Source: Congeria kusceri (lineage: Eukaryota > Mollusca > Bivalvia > Myida > Dreissenidae). From it: 64,000 bases of DNA. The notes under the pieces were generated by a model, which was not told the origin of the DNA, did not search any database, and worked only from the letters and a program-made list of their open reading frames with translations. The translations under genes and the position numbers were made by a program. Shown here in pieces: positions 48,221 through 60,487 of the stretch. Position 1 is the stretch's first letter; every line of letters starts with the position of its first letter. The stretch covers positions 13,912,201 to 13,976,200 of the forward strand of contig CM051028.1 of NCBI GenBank assembly GCA_027627225.1, given 5' to 3'.

Positions 48221-48910
48221 GAGATTCTTTGAACGCCCGCACGCACACCCACACACAACTATTCACTTCTTCATTAACCAATCTACTGCCATCACCACAA
48301 AGACACGTATTCATACTTGGTTTACGTCCTTTTCCTGCACAAATTTGTCCACTACCCATCTAACTCAGCCTTGGAACATCGCAACAACATCACACGTTAA
48401 GTCATTATCCCACATAACACTTGTCATAGTTCGAACGAAATTTGCTTATTATTTTTCTATACATTGCATTTACTGCATCTCACCCCCCCCGCCCCCAAGT
48501 TTGACTAATATTGCACTCGCAATAGGAACAAAACATTATTTTTGTATACGTACGTACTGCTATACCATACCATACCTTCATTGGAGAGCGGAGACTTATG
48601 AATTAATGACCAAGACAAACTCCGTCATGCGAGTCCACACAGGTGAATTATTATGCATAGCACTGAATACAATGCGCCTAATCATTGTTTCCGGAGACGA
48701 ACAATGCTCGTATAAATAAACGGAGCTATGGGCGCCACGGGAAATAACAATACCAGGGTTTGAATTCAGACTATTGGCCACGTACCAGTAGATTACTTCC
48801 TGACGCAAGATATAACAACCTTGTAATAAAGAAAGAATGTTTTATGTCACATTTGTAGACGATTGCTTGTGAACCCACATAATAATGCTGTTATTCACTA
48901 AATAAATTCC

Positions 48911-49648
48911 ATATACACGACACTGCAATGTCAATACATTTGCTACATTTGTATTGTATAATAATTTATTAATGACCATTTTTGCATCTTGTTTATTTAT
49001 TTGTAGTTACAGAAATAAGCACACTTAGACATTAAGCCTTCAAATAAAAAAAAGAAAACAACGGCACATATATACGAATTGGATGGTTAAATCTGACATA
49101 CGTTCATAACTAGAGCGAAAAGCTCATTTCAGGAAAATGCAAAATATACATTACGCAAGTGTTTGAAATTTATTTGAATTTAAAATGCAGATTATTAGTG
49201 TTAATTAGTACGAATTGAACTAAATTGCAAATATTTTGCGAAATGTATGCGACACTAATCTACTTATTACAACAAAATTTTGAGGTATACAAATTAAATA
49301 TCGCATAATGGAAATACCACATAAAATCTTGAGTGCTCTGGTATATTTTCCTTAAAGACATTGGATGTCCTAGTTTCCCGTCAAAGGAATGTTAATCCCA
49401 TGCATGATTTTTGCAAGGAGAAAGTGTTATTGTTGTCAGTGAAATGTTTCAAGTTTGAGGGTTTTTTCATAAATCTATACTAGTATCCAAAATTGAGCAA
49501 AATGATTGGTACAGCAAATGGAGAAAAAAGGTAGTTATAAACAAATTGGCGTGGTTTTCCGATGCAAATTAACTTATTGGTGGATAAAAACTCACCAAGT
49601 GGTTTTTAGTTCGTAAATTGTTAAATGTATTATATATTGTAAACTTCT
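48911..49648. other. No gene seen
   Basis: AT-rich flank of the retroelement. Confidence 0.4.
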
Positions 49649-50285
49649 AATTCCCATAAACTCACTCCTAGTCTGACAATAATAACAAACACACTTTTCA
49701 ATTCAAGAAATCCAAATTATTATTTGTATTTAGCACTTGGGCGAATTTGCTGAGTACATGTACCCACAGTAATACTTAACATATTGGTCAATCACAAAAC
49801 ACTTTCATTTTTATACAAATGCATGTAACAAATTACGTCTATATATTCAAACTACAAAATCATGAATAGTTCCAATCCATTATTATTTTCCAAACCGGTC
49901 TTGTCGACCGCCCAAAGCTAAATGACTTACAATCAATAACCCGTGCTAGTTAAGGTGACAGCGCCACCTAGCGGACTATACGTTATGTAAACGGAAATTA
50001 ATTTTCTTTTAATTCGTGAACTCAAACTCAGAAAATTTTATTTCCAATAAACTCACCCCTAGTCTGAAAATAATAACAAACACACTTTTCAATTCAAGAA
50101 ATTCAAATTGTTATTTTTATTAGCACTTGGGCGAATTTGCTGAACCCAAAGAACGGGCTAATGGTAAACAAACTCATTGTTTTAAACACAATTACTACAC
50201 ATGTACAATAAGCAACATTATACTGGATTGGAACAATCATACTATCATACTAATAATAAGTTAACATTTAAGCAAACAAATTAAA

Positions 50286-51186
50286 ACTGTTCATTGCAAC
50301 ACAATTTATATATTATCGCTTAAAGTCCTAAACACAAGGACACAGACAGTCTCTCTTGTAAATTGTCCTTCACATAACCATCTTTTGCACATTCACCTGT
50401 TTGTTGCAATTTCTGACTTTAAAACCGTTCTTTGTTTTACTTATATTATAAACCAAATAATTATCGTCTACTAGCTTTCCCCAGATAATCAATTTTTTAG
50501 TGTTTTCAACAGGACATAAGTCAAACCCTGTACGAGCTATCATTATCCATGAGCCGTCTCTATATTGATCTGTTTTACTTGTTTTTATATATATAGCCAT
50601 ATATTTATCATAAAATATAACATCTGAAACTCTGATATTCAACAATTCGAAACTGCGCATAAAACCGGCATACGCCAGTAGACTAGCACTTATTGTTTTT
50701 TGGCTGTTTAAGATTGTGTTCTTTGTACATTTTATAATATACTTTTCTTAACATATCAACTGTAATTGGTTCCTTTTTTGACACTGCCTTTGCCAAAATC
50801 CTCTTTCCTGATTCTAATAAATTTACTAACATTTTTGAATCAGTTGGTGAGTTTAAATAAAAAATATCATGATGCCACTTAATTGCGTAAAATGCAGTGA
50901 CAACAGGACTTGGGGAGCTAGCAGACTGTATTAATAAAACTAAATATAATGCAACCGTAAACGCTTTAGCAGGCAAAATGTCACGACTCCCAAACCCATT
51001 AAACATAGTCCATTTTCTAAAACGTTCGAAAGCATAATGGTAACTTTTACTGGTACTCTTCGCTCTGGATCTGAGTAGTAGGTCGGGGAGCAGTTCCACC
51101 TTGTCCATTAAAACCTCCCTCAACTCGGTTATGTCATCTTTGTACGTCTGGAAAAATAGTCGTGTAAAAATATGTTGGTTACACAT
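50286..51186 (-). pseudogene. Tyrosine recombinase of the retroelement, broken
   Basis: The N-terminal part (50683-51186) reads LLLRSRAKSTSKSYHYAFER and KWTMFNGFGSRDILPAKAFT, the SAM-like/core-binding domain. The part at 50370-50660 starts with the first catalytic arginine in FMRSFELLNIRVSDVIF and contains KTSKTDQYRDGSW. It then shifts frame, and only a remnant of the C-terminus (AKDGYVKDNLQERLSVS) is left near 50300-50380. The segment that should hold the His-x-x-Arg and Tyr residues is deleted, so the integrating enzyme cannot work. Confidence 0.8.
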
Positions 51187-51371
51187 GATGACTAAAACAT
51201 TGCAACAAAATAAACAATTAAACAGAAATAAAATAATCTGCTCACTTTGACAATACCGTCAATATATTCAAATATTTAGAAAGTATGCTCTTTATTAGTC
51301 CACAGTACCGGCGATACCGCCCTGGTAACTGCACATCACATTAATATAGTGTAATATAATACAGTTACAAA

Positions 51372-51436
51372 CATACGTCTCCAAGTGTACTTAGCGATAC
51401 CAACATACGTCTCCAAGTGTACTTAGCGATACCGCT
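51372..51436. repeat. 32 bp direct duplication inside the retroelement
   Basis: ACATACGTCTCCAAGTGTAC+TTAGCGATACCA occurs twice in a row. GGCGAT(A/G)CCGCC words recur nearby (51308, 51474, 51493). It lies between the recombinase and polymerase parts. Confidence 0.85.
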
Positions 51437-51590
51437 TACACCGTTTATAGTCTAATGAGTTTCACTTGTCGGCGATGCCGCCTTTGTACCGTACTGGCGA
51501 TACCGCCTGGTACAGGTTTCATACGTCCTCATTTTTATGCCAAATCACAACAGTTTCTAGCCACTTGCATTGGTGTATGCAATCAATCGA

Positions 51591-53253
51591 TCATACAGTT
51601 TGCACGTTCTTAGAAATACTTCTAAAATCAACTTTTAAAGCTAACATTCTAAAATGTAGTTCTGAATTACCCAAAATACCGTTTCCATTTCGACATTTAT
51701 TAAACGCGTATTTATGTACGGGTAAATCAAACCAATCCAGAACATTATCAACAAACACACCACTTGGACAAATTAAAGGCCAATATATAGCCGATTTCCA
51801 ACACGGAACAACCAAAACCCCTTGGGCTTTATCTAATGTCATCGTCTTTAATACTCGACAAATAGGGTTAATAGGTGGAACAAATAGACCTATATGATCA
51901 CCCTAATAAGTCGTAAATGCGTCAACACCTTTACATGTTGGATTCCAGAAACGGGAATACAACATTGGTAATTTTGCAATGTGCTCTGATGCAAACCAAT
52001 CTACTTCAATATCGCCAAATGTATGCAATATCAATTCCATGATGCTACTAGCCAGACCCCAATCGTCATAATCAACAATCCTGGACAAATATTCTGCTTT
52101 GTCATTATTTGACCGTGGTATCCATTCCATAATAAAATGTTATTCTGTAAACACATTAAATATCTTAATAGCAAATTCTTGCAAATCATAGTTCATAGAG
52201 CCTTTAACAGCTATGGATTTCAACCCTGGGTTATCTGTAAACCATTTAACACGTTGGTTACTAAGAATGTGACTCAAAGACTGCAGAACCCGAAAAACCG
52301 CCATAAGTTCTCTCTAAGTTGATGACCTCAACCGTTCTGCTGGAGTCCACATTCCATGCGAAACTCCCTGAATTGTATTCACTTCATAGACCCCGAAACC
52401 TGTCGAACTAGCATCCGAATACACTAGTTTGGAACACCTGTCAGAAACAGTTAACGGTCTTTCTTTATGTACTTGTAAGTAACTTAACCAGAAATCTAAC
52501 TGCATTTTGCTATCTGGCTCTAGTTGAACATAAGAACTCCAATACGGCGCCTGCAAAATGTTTGCGCTAAGCGCCCGGGTCATTATTTGGGACACATGAC
52601 CCAATACAACTCCCATAGAAATTATCTGCCCGACAGCACTAGTTATTGTCCTTACAGGAACCGACCTATGTTCCTTGTCCATGGATATCAACTCACAAAT
52701 GGTTGACTGAACTTTGAATAACCTTCTATCAGTAATGGTTATAGTGCCTTTAACCGTATTTAGGAGTATTCCCAAATACTCCAAAATCTGTACAGGAACT
52801 CAATTTGACTTTTTTGGATTTGGAACAAAGCCTGACTTTTCTAAATCACTTTAAATGTGATAAATCATCATTAAAGCGTTATCATAACTGATAACGCATC
52901 CAATACCATCATTAAGAAACATGGATATTAGATTTCCATCCCCTTTCCATTTTTTCAACAGTGGTCGTGTGAGCTTTGAAAATATGTAGCAAGCACTTGA
53001 CAAACCAAATGGTAACACCAACAATTTGTAATATAATCCGTCCAAGAAACCCCAAAAATTCTGTATGGGTAGGATAAATTTCAACAAAATGATATGCACT
53101 GGTGAGATCAAATTTGACCATTTGATGCCCCTCCTGTAAAAATGATAAAACAACATGTATATCTTTATATTTAAACGTCTGTTTCCAAACATGCTTATTT
53201 ACTTCTCTTAAATCTAAAATCAGCCACTTTTTCCCAATGCTGTGGGTAGACAC
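51591..53253 (-). pseudogene. Reverse transcriptase / RNase H of the retroelement, broken
   Basis: Successive fragments in shifting frames: KKWLILDLREVNKHVWKQTF and MVKFDLTSAYHFVEI (RT motifs, 52912-53253); LPFGLSSACYIFSKLTRPLL and MFLNDGIGC (52851-53192), where the usual two Asp of the catalytic box appear as Asn-Asp; EYLGILLNT and LVYSDASSTGFGVYE (RNase H, 52314-52784); WIPRSNNDKAEYLSR and DIEVDWFASEH (51903-52130); GVLVVPCWKSAIYWPLI (51591-51842). This is the DIRS-order polymerase layout. Stops and frameshifts interrupt it at each join. Confidence 0.85.
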
Positions 53254-53547
53254 TTAAATGGGTTCACAACATAAGGCGGTTCTAAGCAGTTTTGAATTAA
53301 ATTTCTTTGTAATAAATCTGCTATTGTATCTGAAACAAATTTTGTCTCTAACATCACACTTTTATTATTTTTATAAAAGGAGTAGTGCATAATGGCAATT
53401 TATATCCATTTTCTGTAACATCTTATACAAAATTCTATATGTTTTCTAAGTCTTCCCTTTACAATTATATCTTTTTGTCCTTGTTCATATTCGCTAAATT
53501 CGCGAGTCAACAAATTTAAATCACATTTATACTCATCTTTTAAACTG

Positions 53548-54337
53548 TCATTTGTCCAGCTCATTACTTCCGGACGGATGTGACTGTTGACTGGTTTCCA
53601 GTTGTAGCTGCGTACCTGTCGACATGTGGACAGTTACGTCTGAAGTGGCTGACATACGAAGCAGGGCCCGGGTGCGGTAGCGGTGGATGCGCTGCTTGTG
53701 ATTTGTCCGTAGGGGCCTCGAAAAAGCCGCCCCCTTACACCAGAAGTGGGGCCGTACCCTCTGCTGAATGTTGAGGGTGTTCCCCATGCCTTGTTTGATA
53801 TGAAGCTCTCATTGAGAACTTTCGGTCGTTGAGATGATGACGTCATCTTACCACGCGATGAAGAGCGCTTCCGTTTAAGGCCCTGTTTTAGCCTTGTAAA
53901 TCTTGGATTCGTCGTCGCTGTCACTCGCTATAGGGTTGCTCTCGTACTGACGTACGGTTTCCCACCCACCGGAAGAGGAATCCGCGATCCGTATAAGCTT
54001 GTTTCGCTTATGCATTTTCCCCTTAATTTCGGTCAGTTGCTCTCTGCAATAATCGAGTTTCCCATTCTCTAGAGCCCACGTACACTGCTTTACAATGTCT
54101 TTACAATGTCAGCATTAAAATTCGTACTGTAGCTTGTTACCTTAAAATTTCCACGAAATGTCTTTCTCTTTCTTCAGTTTTTTTCACTTCTGAAGCGACG
54201 TTTGACGTACTTCCTCTAACTTCCTTCTTTAATGACAAATAATCATCTCTCTGTTGTCTAAGCTCAGCCAGTACCTCAGAAAGTTGTGTTTGAATTTTCA
54301 ATGTCGAATTTTCGTGTGCCATGTCTTTTCCCGCCAT
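53548..54337 (-). pseudogene. gag-like ORF of the retroelement, broken
   Basis: Starts MAGKDMAHENSTLKIQTQLS at 54337, with a coiled-coil-like stretch to about 54137. It continues in other frames through a Ser/Arg-rich region to CFVCQ near 53655, the start of a likely CCHC zinc knuckle. The following HFRRNCPH is in another frame. Function inferred from position and the partial knuckle. Confidence 0.6.
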
Positions 54338-54734
54338 TATTGGCTACGTGTAATAAACAAATTTCCAAACCGGTCTTGTCGACCGTCCAAAGCTGAATGA
54401 CTTACAATCAATTACCCGTGCTAGTTAAGGTGACTATGCCACCTAGCGGACTATACGTTATTTAAAGGGAAACTAATTTTCTTTTAATTCATGAACACAA
54501 ACTCAGAAAATTATTCAACATGTTTCATAGACGGCCCTTAAAATGACTTGTCTATTTGATGACAGTTAGTATTACCGTTAGAAGTACAGTTATTCATGGA
54601 AAGCATGAAACACGAGAAAATCAACACAGTGTTTTAACAATAGAGTGACATTTGTCTTAAATTAAGTTTGACAGTGATAAACTTGGAATGTAAAAGTTGA
54701 CCTTTGTCAATTTAAATTGTAAACTATTATTTCT

Positions 54735-54865
54735 TAATGATTAAAGTCACTAATGAAGGCAGATTTCAAGAATAAACTGAACATATTTCTTGTATTGTCA
54801 AATTAATTGTCAGCCATCAAACTGAAAAGTAAGTTTTATTGTATTGATTGTATTTACTGTGTTTG
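54735..54865 (+). repeat. Copy of the methyltransferase 3' flank
   Basis: Matches 41615-41770 (AAGAATAAACTGAACATATT, AATTGTCAGCC). No methyltransferase exon accompanies it; the retroelement lies just to the left. Confidence 0.65.
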
Positions 54866-55001
54866 TATTGACTGAAATATATAAACTTTAAGTAAAAATT
54901 AACTTCAGTTATTTGCGTGTATAACTGGGTGACATTTGCATTTTAGAGAATTAACACCGTAGAGGATGGGCGAGAATTTTTTAAATAGGTACTACATAAT
55001 T

Positions 55002-55262
55002 GTGGCGCGTCGTGAGAAACCCGGTCTTAATGCATGTGCATAAAGTGTCGTCCCGGATTAGCCTGTGCAGTCCGCACAGGCTAATCCAGGACGGCACTTT
55101 ACGCTTTTATGGTATTTTCTGTTTCAAGGAAGTCTCTTCTAAACATAAATCCACTGTAGGCGGAAAGTGCCGTCCTGGATTAGACTGTGCGGACTGCACA
55201 GGCTAATCCGGGACGTCACTTTACGCACATGCATTAAGTCCGGCTTTCCCACGACGCGGCTC
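55002..55262 (+). mobile_element. Palindromic element family A, copy 6
   Basis: Starts GTGGCGCGTCGTGAGAAACC and ends CTTTCCCACGACGCGGCTC. Both internal hairpins are complete (GGATTAGCCTGTGCAGTCCG / GCACAGGCTAATCC). Confidence 0.85.
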
Positions 55263-55639
55263 ATATCTTGAAATATAATTTAAAAACGTATTCATGTAAT
55301 TCTCAATCCGTATGTAGAGGTAATTGTCAATAGTGAAACAAGGCACACAACACCAAACAACCATTGCAAATTGCTCTTGTTTATGCTCGTAATGTTTCTC
55401 ATGCGTTGTTAAGAATATTATTAGCTATGTATTGAATGTGAGTATTAGACAAACAGTCTAATGACGTCAAAATATTGTATTTTCCCAAAATGAACGTATA
55501 TGTTAGAAACAGAAACCTATTTTGTACATGAGTGCTAGTACATTTTATTCTGTTACGCTTAATTCACTGATACACTGAACATTTAAAGGCAAATCAACAT
55601 AGAATTATAATAAGAACAACAAATTCTAAATATTGTTTA

Positions 55640-56268
55640 ATGGACAGTTAACAGTATGTGTTGTTTATCAATAGTGAATTGTAAATATCAGTTTATCTTT
55701 ATTAAAAAAAAGGTTCACCAACATTGAACAATACATATTGTTTTATCAATATTAAAAACAAATTAGTTGATCAATATTGGAATATACAAATTGATTCATC
55801 AATATTTAACAATAAATATTTTTTACTGAACATAAATATTGGTTTATCAACATTGAACAATTAATATTGTTTCATTGATTTTAAACAATAAATACAGGTT
55901 CATCAACAATACTATTGAATCCCCAATATTGAACAATAATTAACGGTTCATCAAAATTGAACAATAAATGTCTTTTCATCAATACGGAACAATAAATATC
56001 GTTTCATCAGTCTTGAACAATAAATACTGGTTCATCAGTCTTGAACAATAAATAATGGTTCATCAGTCTATAACATTAAATATTGGTTCATCAATATGGA
56101 ACAATTAATATCTTTCCATTAGTATTGGAGAATAAATATTGGTTCGTCAGTATTGAAAAATAAATATTGGTTCATCAATATTGAACAATACATATTGGTT
56201 CAACAGTCTTGATCAATAAATATTGGTTAATCAGTCTTGAACAATAAATATTGGTTCATCAGCCCATA
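55640..56268. repeat. AT-rich interspersed tandem repeat
   Basis: About 20 irregular copies of a ~28 bp unit around AACAATAAATATTGGTTCATCA. Spacing varies by a few bases, so it is an old, diverged array. Confidence 0.85.
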
Positions 56269-56650
56269 TTAGCGACACATGCAACTTTAGGAAACATCGT
56301 ATCACTTCATAATGATGCCTTTTCTTTCACGATTTCGTTAAGCCATTATTAACATTGGTCTTCCACGCAAAAGAAAAAGTTCGTATATATAAATCAATAA
56401 ATACATTTCCTTTGTCTTGTTTAACTTCTTAAAACCCACAAAGGATCGTTCGTGTCTGTGTCGAATAAAGATCATTAAGTGTTTCTTCTTAGAACAGTGC
56501 TGAAAAGCGGTTAATTGCAGGTATGTTTATGTTATGTACATCTGATATAGGTACATTGTTAAATTTAACAATAATATAATCTTTAAATTAAACGTTGCGA
56601 TTCTTAAATATTTTTTTAACATTACTCGTAGACATTTTTTCGATTTTATA

Positions 56651-56788
<138 letters not shown>

Positions 56789-56789
56789 T

Positions 56790-57838
56790 AAACAAGAAGA
56801 AAAATAAACATGTTGTAATGGCAGTGGATGATCCAATATAGAAATAATGAAAACAAGTTCTGGTGCTTCATTGGCAATATAACTCGAAATTCTGTCAACA
56901 AAATTCCTTTCTCAACGTAAGCATAAGCAAAAAGCATGTAGTAACAGGACCATTTTTTAAATAAAAAAAACACAATAACCATATTTGTGACAGTGATAAT
57001 ACCTTTATTTAATTTGCATTTTAAATTTTACAATGACGTGCACAGTATAAGTCAGAATGAAATAAGTTAGTTAAAATAAACATTGTTTAATAAATAGTTT
57101 TGCTAAGTGATATATATCTACCTGCTTGTTTTTGCTGCCGGGGTTATTTAAACGAAACACTGAGTACAACTTATGTTTGCTTTTCAAAAGGTCAAAAGGA
57201 TCTTTTGAGGTAAACAAGGATACAAAATAATCACTCCTAACCTCACCTTTATAGTGGTGATTTGCGGACCGTTTAGTACAAAGTCAAGTGTGGCAAGAGA
57301 AAGCCTTCTTATCAAAGAACGTTACATATCAAACTACGTTTATTGAATTCTAAATCAGCCATTGACATATTGCTTGATATATATCCAATTAATTTTCATT
57401 TGAAGAGAAATTACAGGCTTGTGTACGAGATAACAGAAAACAGACCCGTTATCATGACGGATAGCTTGTTTTGTAATTTTGAAAAGATTTTGTTCCAGAC
57501 GTGATCGATAAAACGCTTAAGTACGTAAGAGTTTGTATTCTTTCAAAAAGACATTGCTTTATGCACTTCACAAACGTTTGACATATGAATGAAATATTTG
57601 GTAGCAATGTATGTGTCTGTATATGCACCGGGATCATCATTTTAATATTATATAAAATGGAATTGTTGGAGTAAGAAATGGAGGACGTTATCTCTTCACG
57701 ACGTGGTGGAATACAGATGTTTAAATGGTTTTGTTTCAATAATAGTTTGGTTGCTATTTTGATGCCTTAACCAGTTTCATCTTCCGTAGACAGTATTGGA
57801 TTTTTATTCCGTAATGACTCGGACAGTCTTCCAGAGCG
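56790..57838. other. No gene seen; upstream region of the LRR gene
   Basis: AT-rich; nothing recognisable apart from the promoter at its right end. Confidence 0.4.
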
Positions 57839-57840
57839 GA

Positions 57841-57849
57841 TATAAATAG
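57841..57849 (+). promoter_or_regulatory. Candidate TATA box of the LRR gene
   Basis: TATAAATAG 90 bp before the start codon, after a GC-richer GAGCGGA. It would put transcription start near 57871 and leave a ~60 base 5' UTR. Confidence 0.5.
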
Positions 57850-57930
57850 TTCACTGTAGCCTCTGTGCGTCTCCGCAATGCGTTAATCGGATACCGCGTT
57901 TCATGAAAGCGAAACATTGGTTTCATAAAG

Positions 57931-58121
57931 ATGCCGTATGTGGGTACACGTATTTGTTGCTTGGTTTTGCTTCTTTTTGACGTTTTCCTGAACGTGTCTG
58001 GATCGCTAAGTTGCGACTCGAGATGCTCGTGCCAGGTGACGTCAACCGACGTCAAAGTGACGTGCGTCGGAATGAACGTCACTGAAGTTCCCAGAGGGCT
58101 GCCAAGTAACACGACCAAACT
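57931..58121 (+). CDS. Leucine-rich-repeat protein, first exon (signal peptide + LRRNT)
   Basis: ATG at 57931 opens a signal peptide (ICCLVLLLFDVFLNVSGS) followed by the LRRNT cysteine pattern C-x3-C-x-C-x10-C in CDSRCSCQVTSTDVKVTCVG, then VTEVPRGLPSNTTKL, the usual lead-in to the first leucine-rich repeat. The exon ends CT|GTAAGA; read through, the next codon is a stop, so splicing is needed. The following LRR exons were not recognised in the remaining 5.9 kb and probably lie beyond the window. The product would be extracellular or single-pass membrane (Slit, LRRC or Toll-like architectures all begin this way); the exact family cannot be told from this exon. Confidence 0.75.
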
Positions 58122-59714
58122 GTAAGATTTGAATATAATTATGAATAATTTTCTTAAAATACAGTTAAATACGTATGTTGTAATATGGAACTATTTTTAT
58201 CACAACCATTACAGACCAGTACACAATTGTTTTATCGTTTTTGATTTGGGAACTGAAGTTATTTCATTCTCAAGAAACATCTAAAAATTAAAAAAAAAAT
58301 GCACAATGTTTTTGAAGTATGCACATGTTTTTATAAAACTGAAATGTGCATTTATAAATATTGTTGAATCTACAATAACATAAAGTAAGGAATATAATTC
58401 AAATTTGTAATCAGTACACGGTGTTAGCCTGCTAGGTTGTGTTGACCAAACCGTAATTAATACATTAAATTTGTCGCTAAATGTATAAATGTGTTCCCTT
58501 TGATTTGATAATTTGAGGTTGTCTCTTGGTGTATTTGCAATCATTGTGTTTTAATTACGCGTCGTTCTTGTATACTCTACAAGTAGTTTGTTCAATGTAC
58601 ATTAAGTAAAAACCGTATCCTTTTATTTAACCTTACATACGAAATGAATGCAGTATCTTCAACATTCTCGATCACAACTGTTATTTTAAATGAGCATACT
58701 TGTTTCACCATAATACAACAGTAATCATTTAGAAGTACTTATCCGTATATGTTTACTTTGTGAATAAAATCTAATCTCTTTCAACCAAGCAATTGACTAG
58801 GGCTTAGAGATATGACCATGTGAACAAACAGCCACTTCACAGACTATGCGAATGAAATTGCAAACAGAATATCCGTAGTTATAGATTGTTAGATACTGTT
58901 TACCTATTCAGTAATGGCTGTACGTTTGTAGCTTCCTCGTAAATTTTGCAGATATATTTAGCAATGCAATGGACAAATTATGACGAAAGGGTGTTAGATA
59001 AACATTTTTAGAATGCACAATTATTTCCTTTATTATGTAAGAACCCATAGACAGTGTCCAAATGTTTGACTCATTGGTGATCAAAGATGCATATAAGTTT
59101 GTCGAAAATATTATTAGTGAGTATTCTTGTGGAATGTGTCACCGTTGTCACAAAACATCGTTACAGGAATAGTAAAACGAGAAAAAACAACTATATTAGA
59201 ACATAAATGTTACATTATTTATGCCCCGATATGACGCATTCATAAGTTTTTACAGAGCGAGAACAACATAGTTTTCATGTATTAAGCTTCAATACTTTGT
59301 AAGTAGTTTCCAAATATTTATTTATGATAGTACTCGACGAGCATATAATTTAGCGTGTGTAGTAATGTTTCCCCAAGAATATCCGGTCGGTAATTAACTT
59401 GTCAACCAACTCTGCATGATAGAATGATACGTTGTGTATGGTTCACAGAATTCTCTATTTCAACTACGGCTTGTGTCGCACACATGCTGATGGCTTGTTT
59501 AATTACCGGTTCGACCAAATGACCTCAAAGAGATATCACCGCAGAATAACACAGTTTAATTTCTGACGCTTTCTTATCACTGTTAGAACAACAAGACAGT
59601 AATTAACAAACTAATGAAACTCTTTATAAGTGATAGTTTTCGATGTGTAAGGAATGGCAATTAAAATTATGTGACAAAAATCAGTATTCTGATATTCCAA
59701 TCAGAGAAATAATT
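58122..59714. other. No gene seen; probable first intron of the LRR gene
   Basis: AT-rich. No LRR exon recognised on the + strand. Confidence 0.4.
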
Positions 59715-59973
59715 TAGGCGTGTCGTTGGAAAACCGGACTTAATGCATGTGCGTAAAGTGTCGTCCCGGATTAGCCTGTGCAGTCCGCGCAGGCAATCCG
59801 GGACGGCACTTTCCGCCTACAGTGGATTTATGTTTAGAAGAGACCTCCTTGAAACAGAAAATACCATAAAAGCGGAAAGTGCCGTACTGGATTAGCCTGT
59901 GCGGACTGCACAGGCTAATCCGGGACGACACTTTACGCACATGCATTAACACCGGTTTTCTCAGGACGCGCCA
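59715..59973 (-). mobile_element. Palindromic element family A, copy 7
   Basis: Starts AGGCGTGTCGTTGGAAAACC and ends CGGTTTTCTCAGGACGCGCC. Central word reversed (AACAGAAAATACCATAAAAG). Both internal hairpins are complete. Confidence 0.85.
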
Positions 59974-60487
59974 CAATTATTTTGTTATTGTCTAATTCTG
60001 AGACATCGTTAAAGTGTTGTTGATTTTTTTTCTCTAATTTCTTGTTTGGAACAACAATGCACCAGTCTCATTAAAATCAAATCCTAACATTGTTTGAATC
60101 TGAAGACATCGTATAACAGGTCACGTTCAAATGAATTTCCGAACAATAATATATCAGCCCTGCTACGCCCAATGAAATTGCCTTTTGCAAAGCAATGTTT
60201 GGCCACGGTTTTTGAAAACTGATGCATTTCCCCGCTGATCCTCGAAAATAAATCATAAACAGATAATTTTCACGTGGATAACAATGGATATAGTGGTACC
60301 TTAGGCAAGTAAACATTCACATTTAATGTTAATTTCGTGCATAGTATTTGTGGTTTGATCTATTTCTATATTGCTATGAACGAGATTTTATTGTAAGTTT
60401 ATCAAAAGATAAACAATTACATTTGTATCAATGTTTTAATGTAGAATAATATATTATATAAATATCATAGGCAGTTGAGGGGTATTG

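Larger units (their letters stand above)
45450..48910 (+). repeat. Segmental duplication, unit 2 (expanded)
   Basis: Direct neighbour of unit 1. It is longer because of the satellite at 46101-47322 and the family B element at 47957-48220. Confidence 0.75.
49651..54512 (-). mobile_element. Tyrosine-recombinase retroelement, Ngaro/PAT type, with split direct repeats
   Basis: On the minus strand the order is A1 (54512-54362), gag-like, reverse transcriptase, RNase H, tyrosine recombinase, B1 (50143-50041), A2 (50037-49887), B2 (49753-49651). A copies share CCAAACCGGTCTTGTCGACC and GCCACCTAGCGGACTATACG; B copies share AACAAACACACTTTTCAATT and GCACTTGGGCGAATTTGCTG. The A1-body-B1-A2-B2 layout is the split direct repeat of Ngaro and PAT elements, and no long terminal repeat or DDE integrase was seen. 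I saw no adenine methyltransferase, which favours Ngaro-like. Length 4.9 kb. All coding parts are broken. Confidence 0.85.

Noticed and set aside
48345..48719. 124-codon open frame
   Set aside because: No recognisable features, and it spans part of the segmental duplication whose other copies show no related protein.
50370..54337. A retrovirus or LTR retrotransposon
   Set aside because: No DDE integrase, no protease, no long terminal repeats; a tyrosine recombinase and split direct repeats are present instead.
54137..55206. Open frames through family A elements (for example 55000-55206, also 4981-5175 and 59740-59976)
   Set aside because: They translate the palindromic repeat; similar peptides recur at every copy and end at the hairpins.
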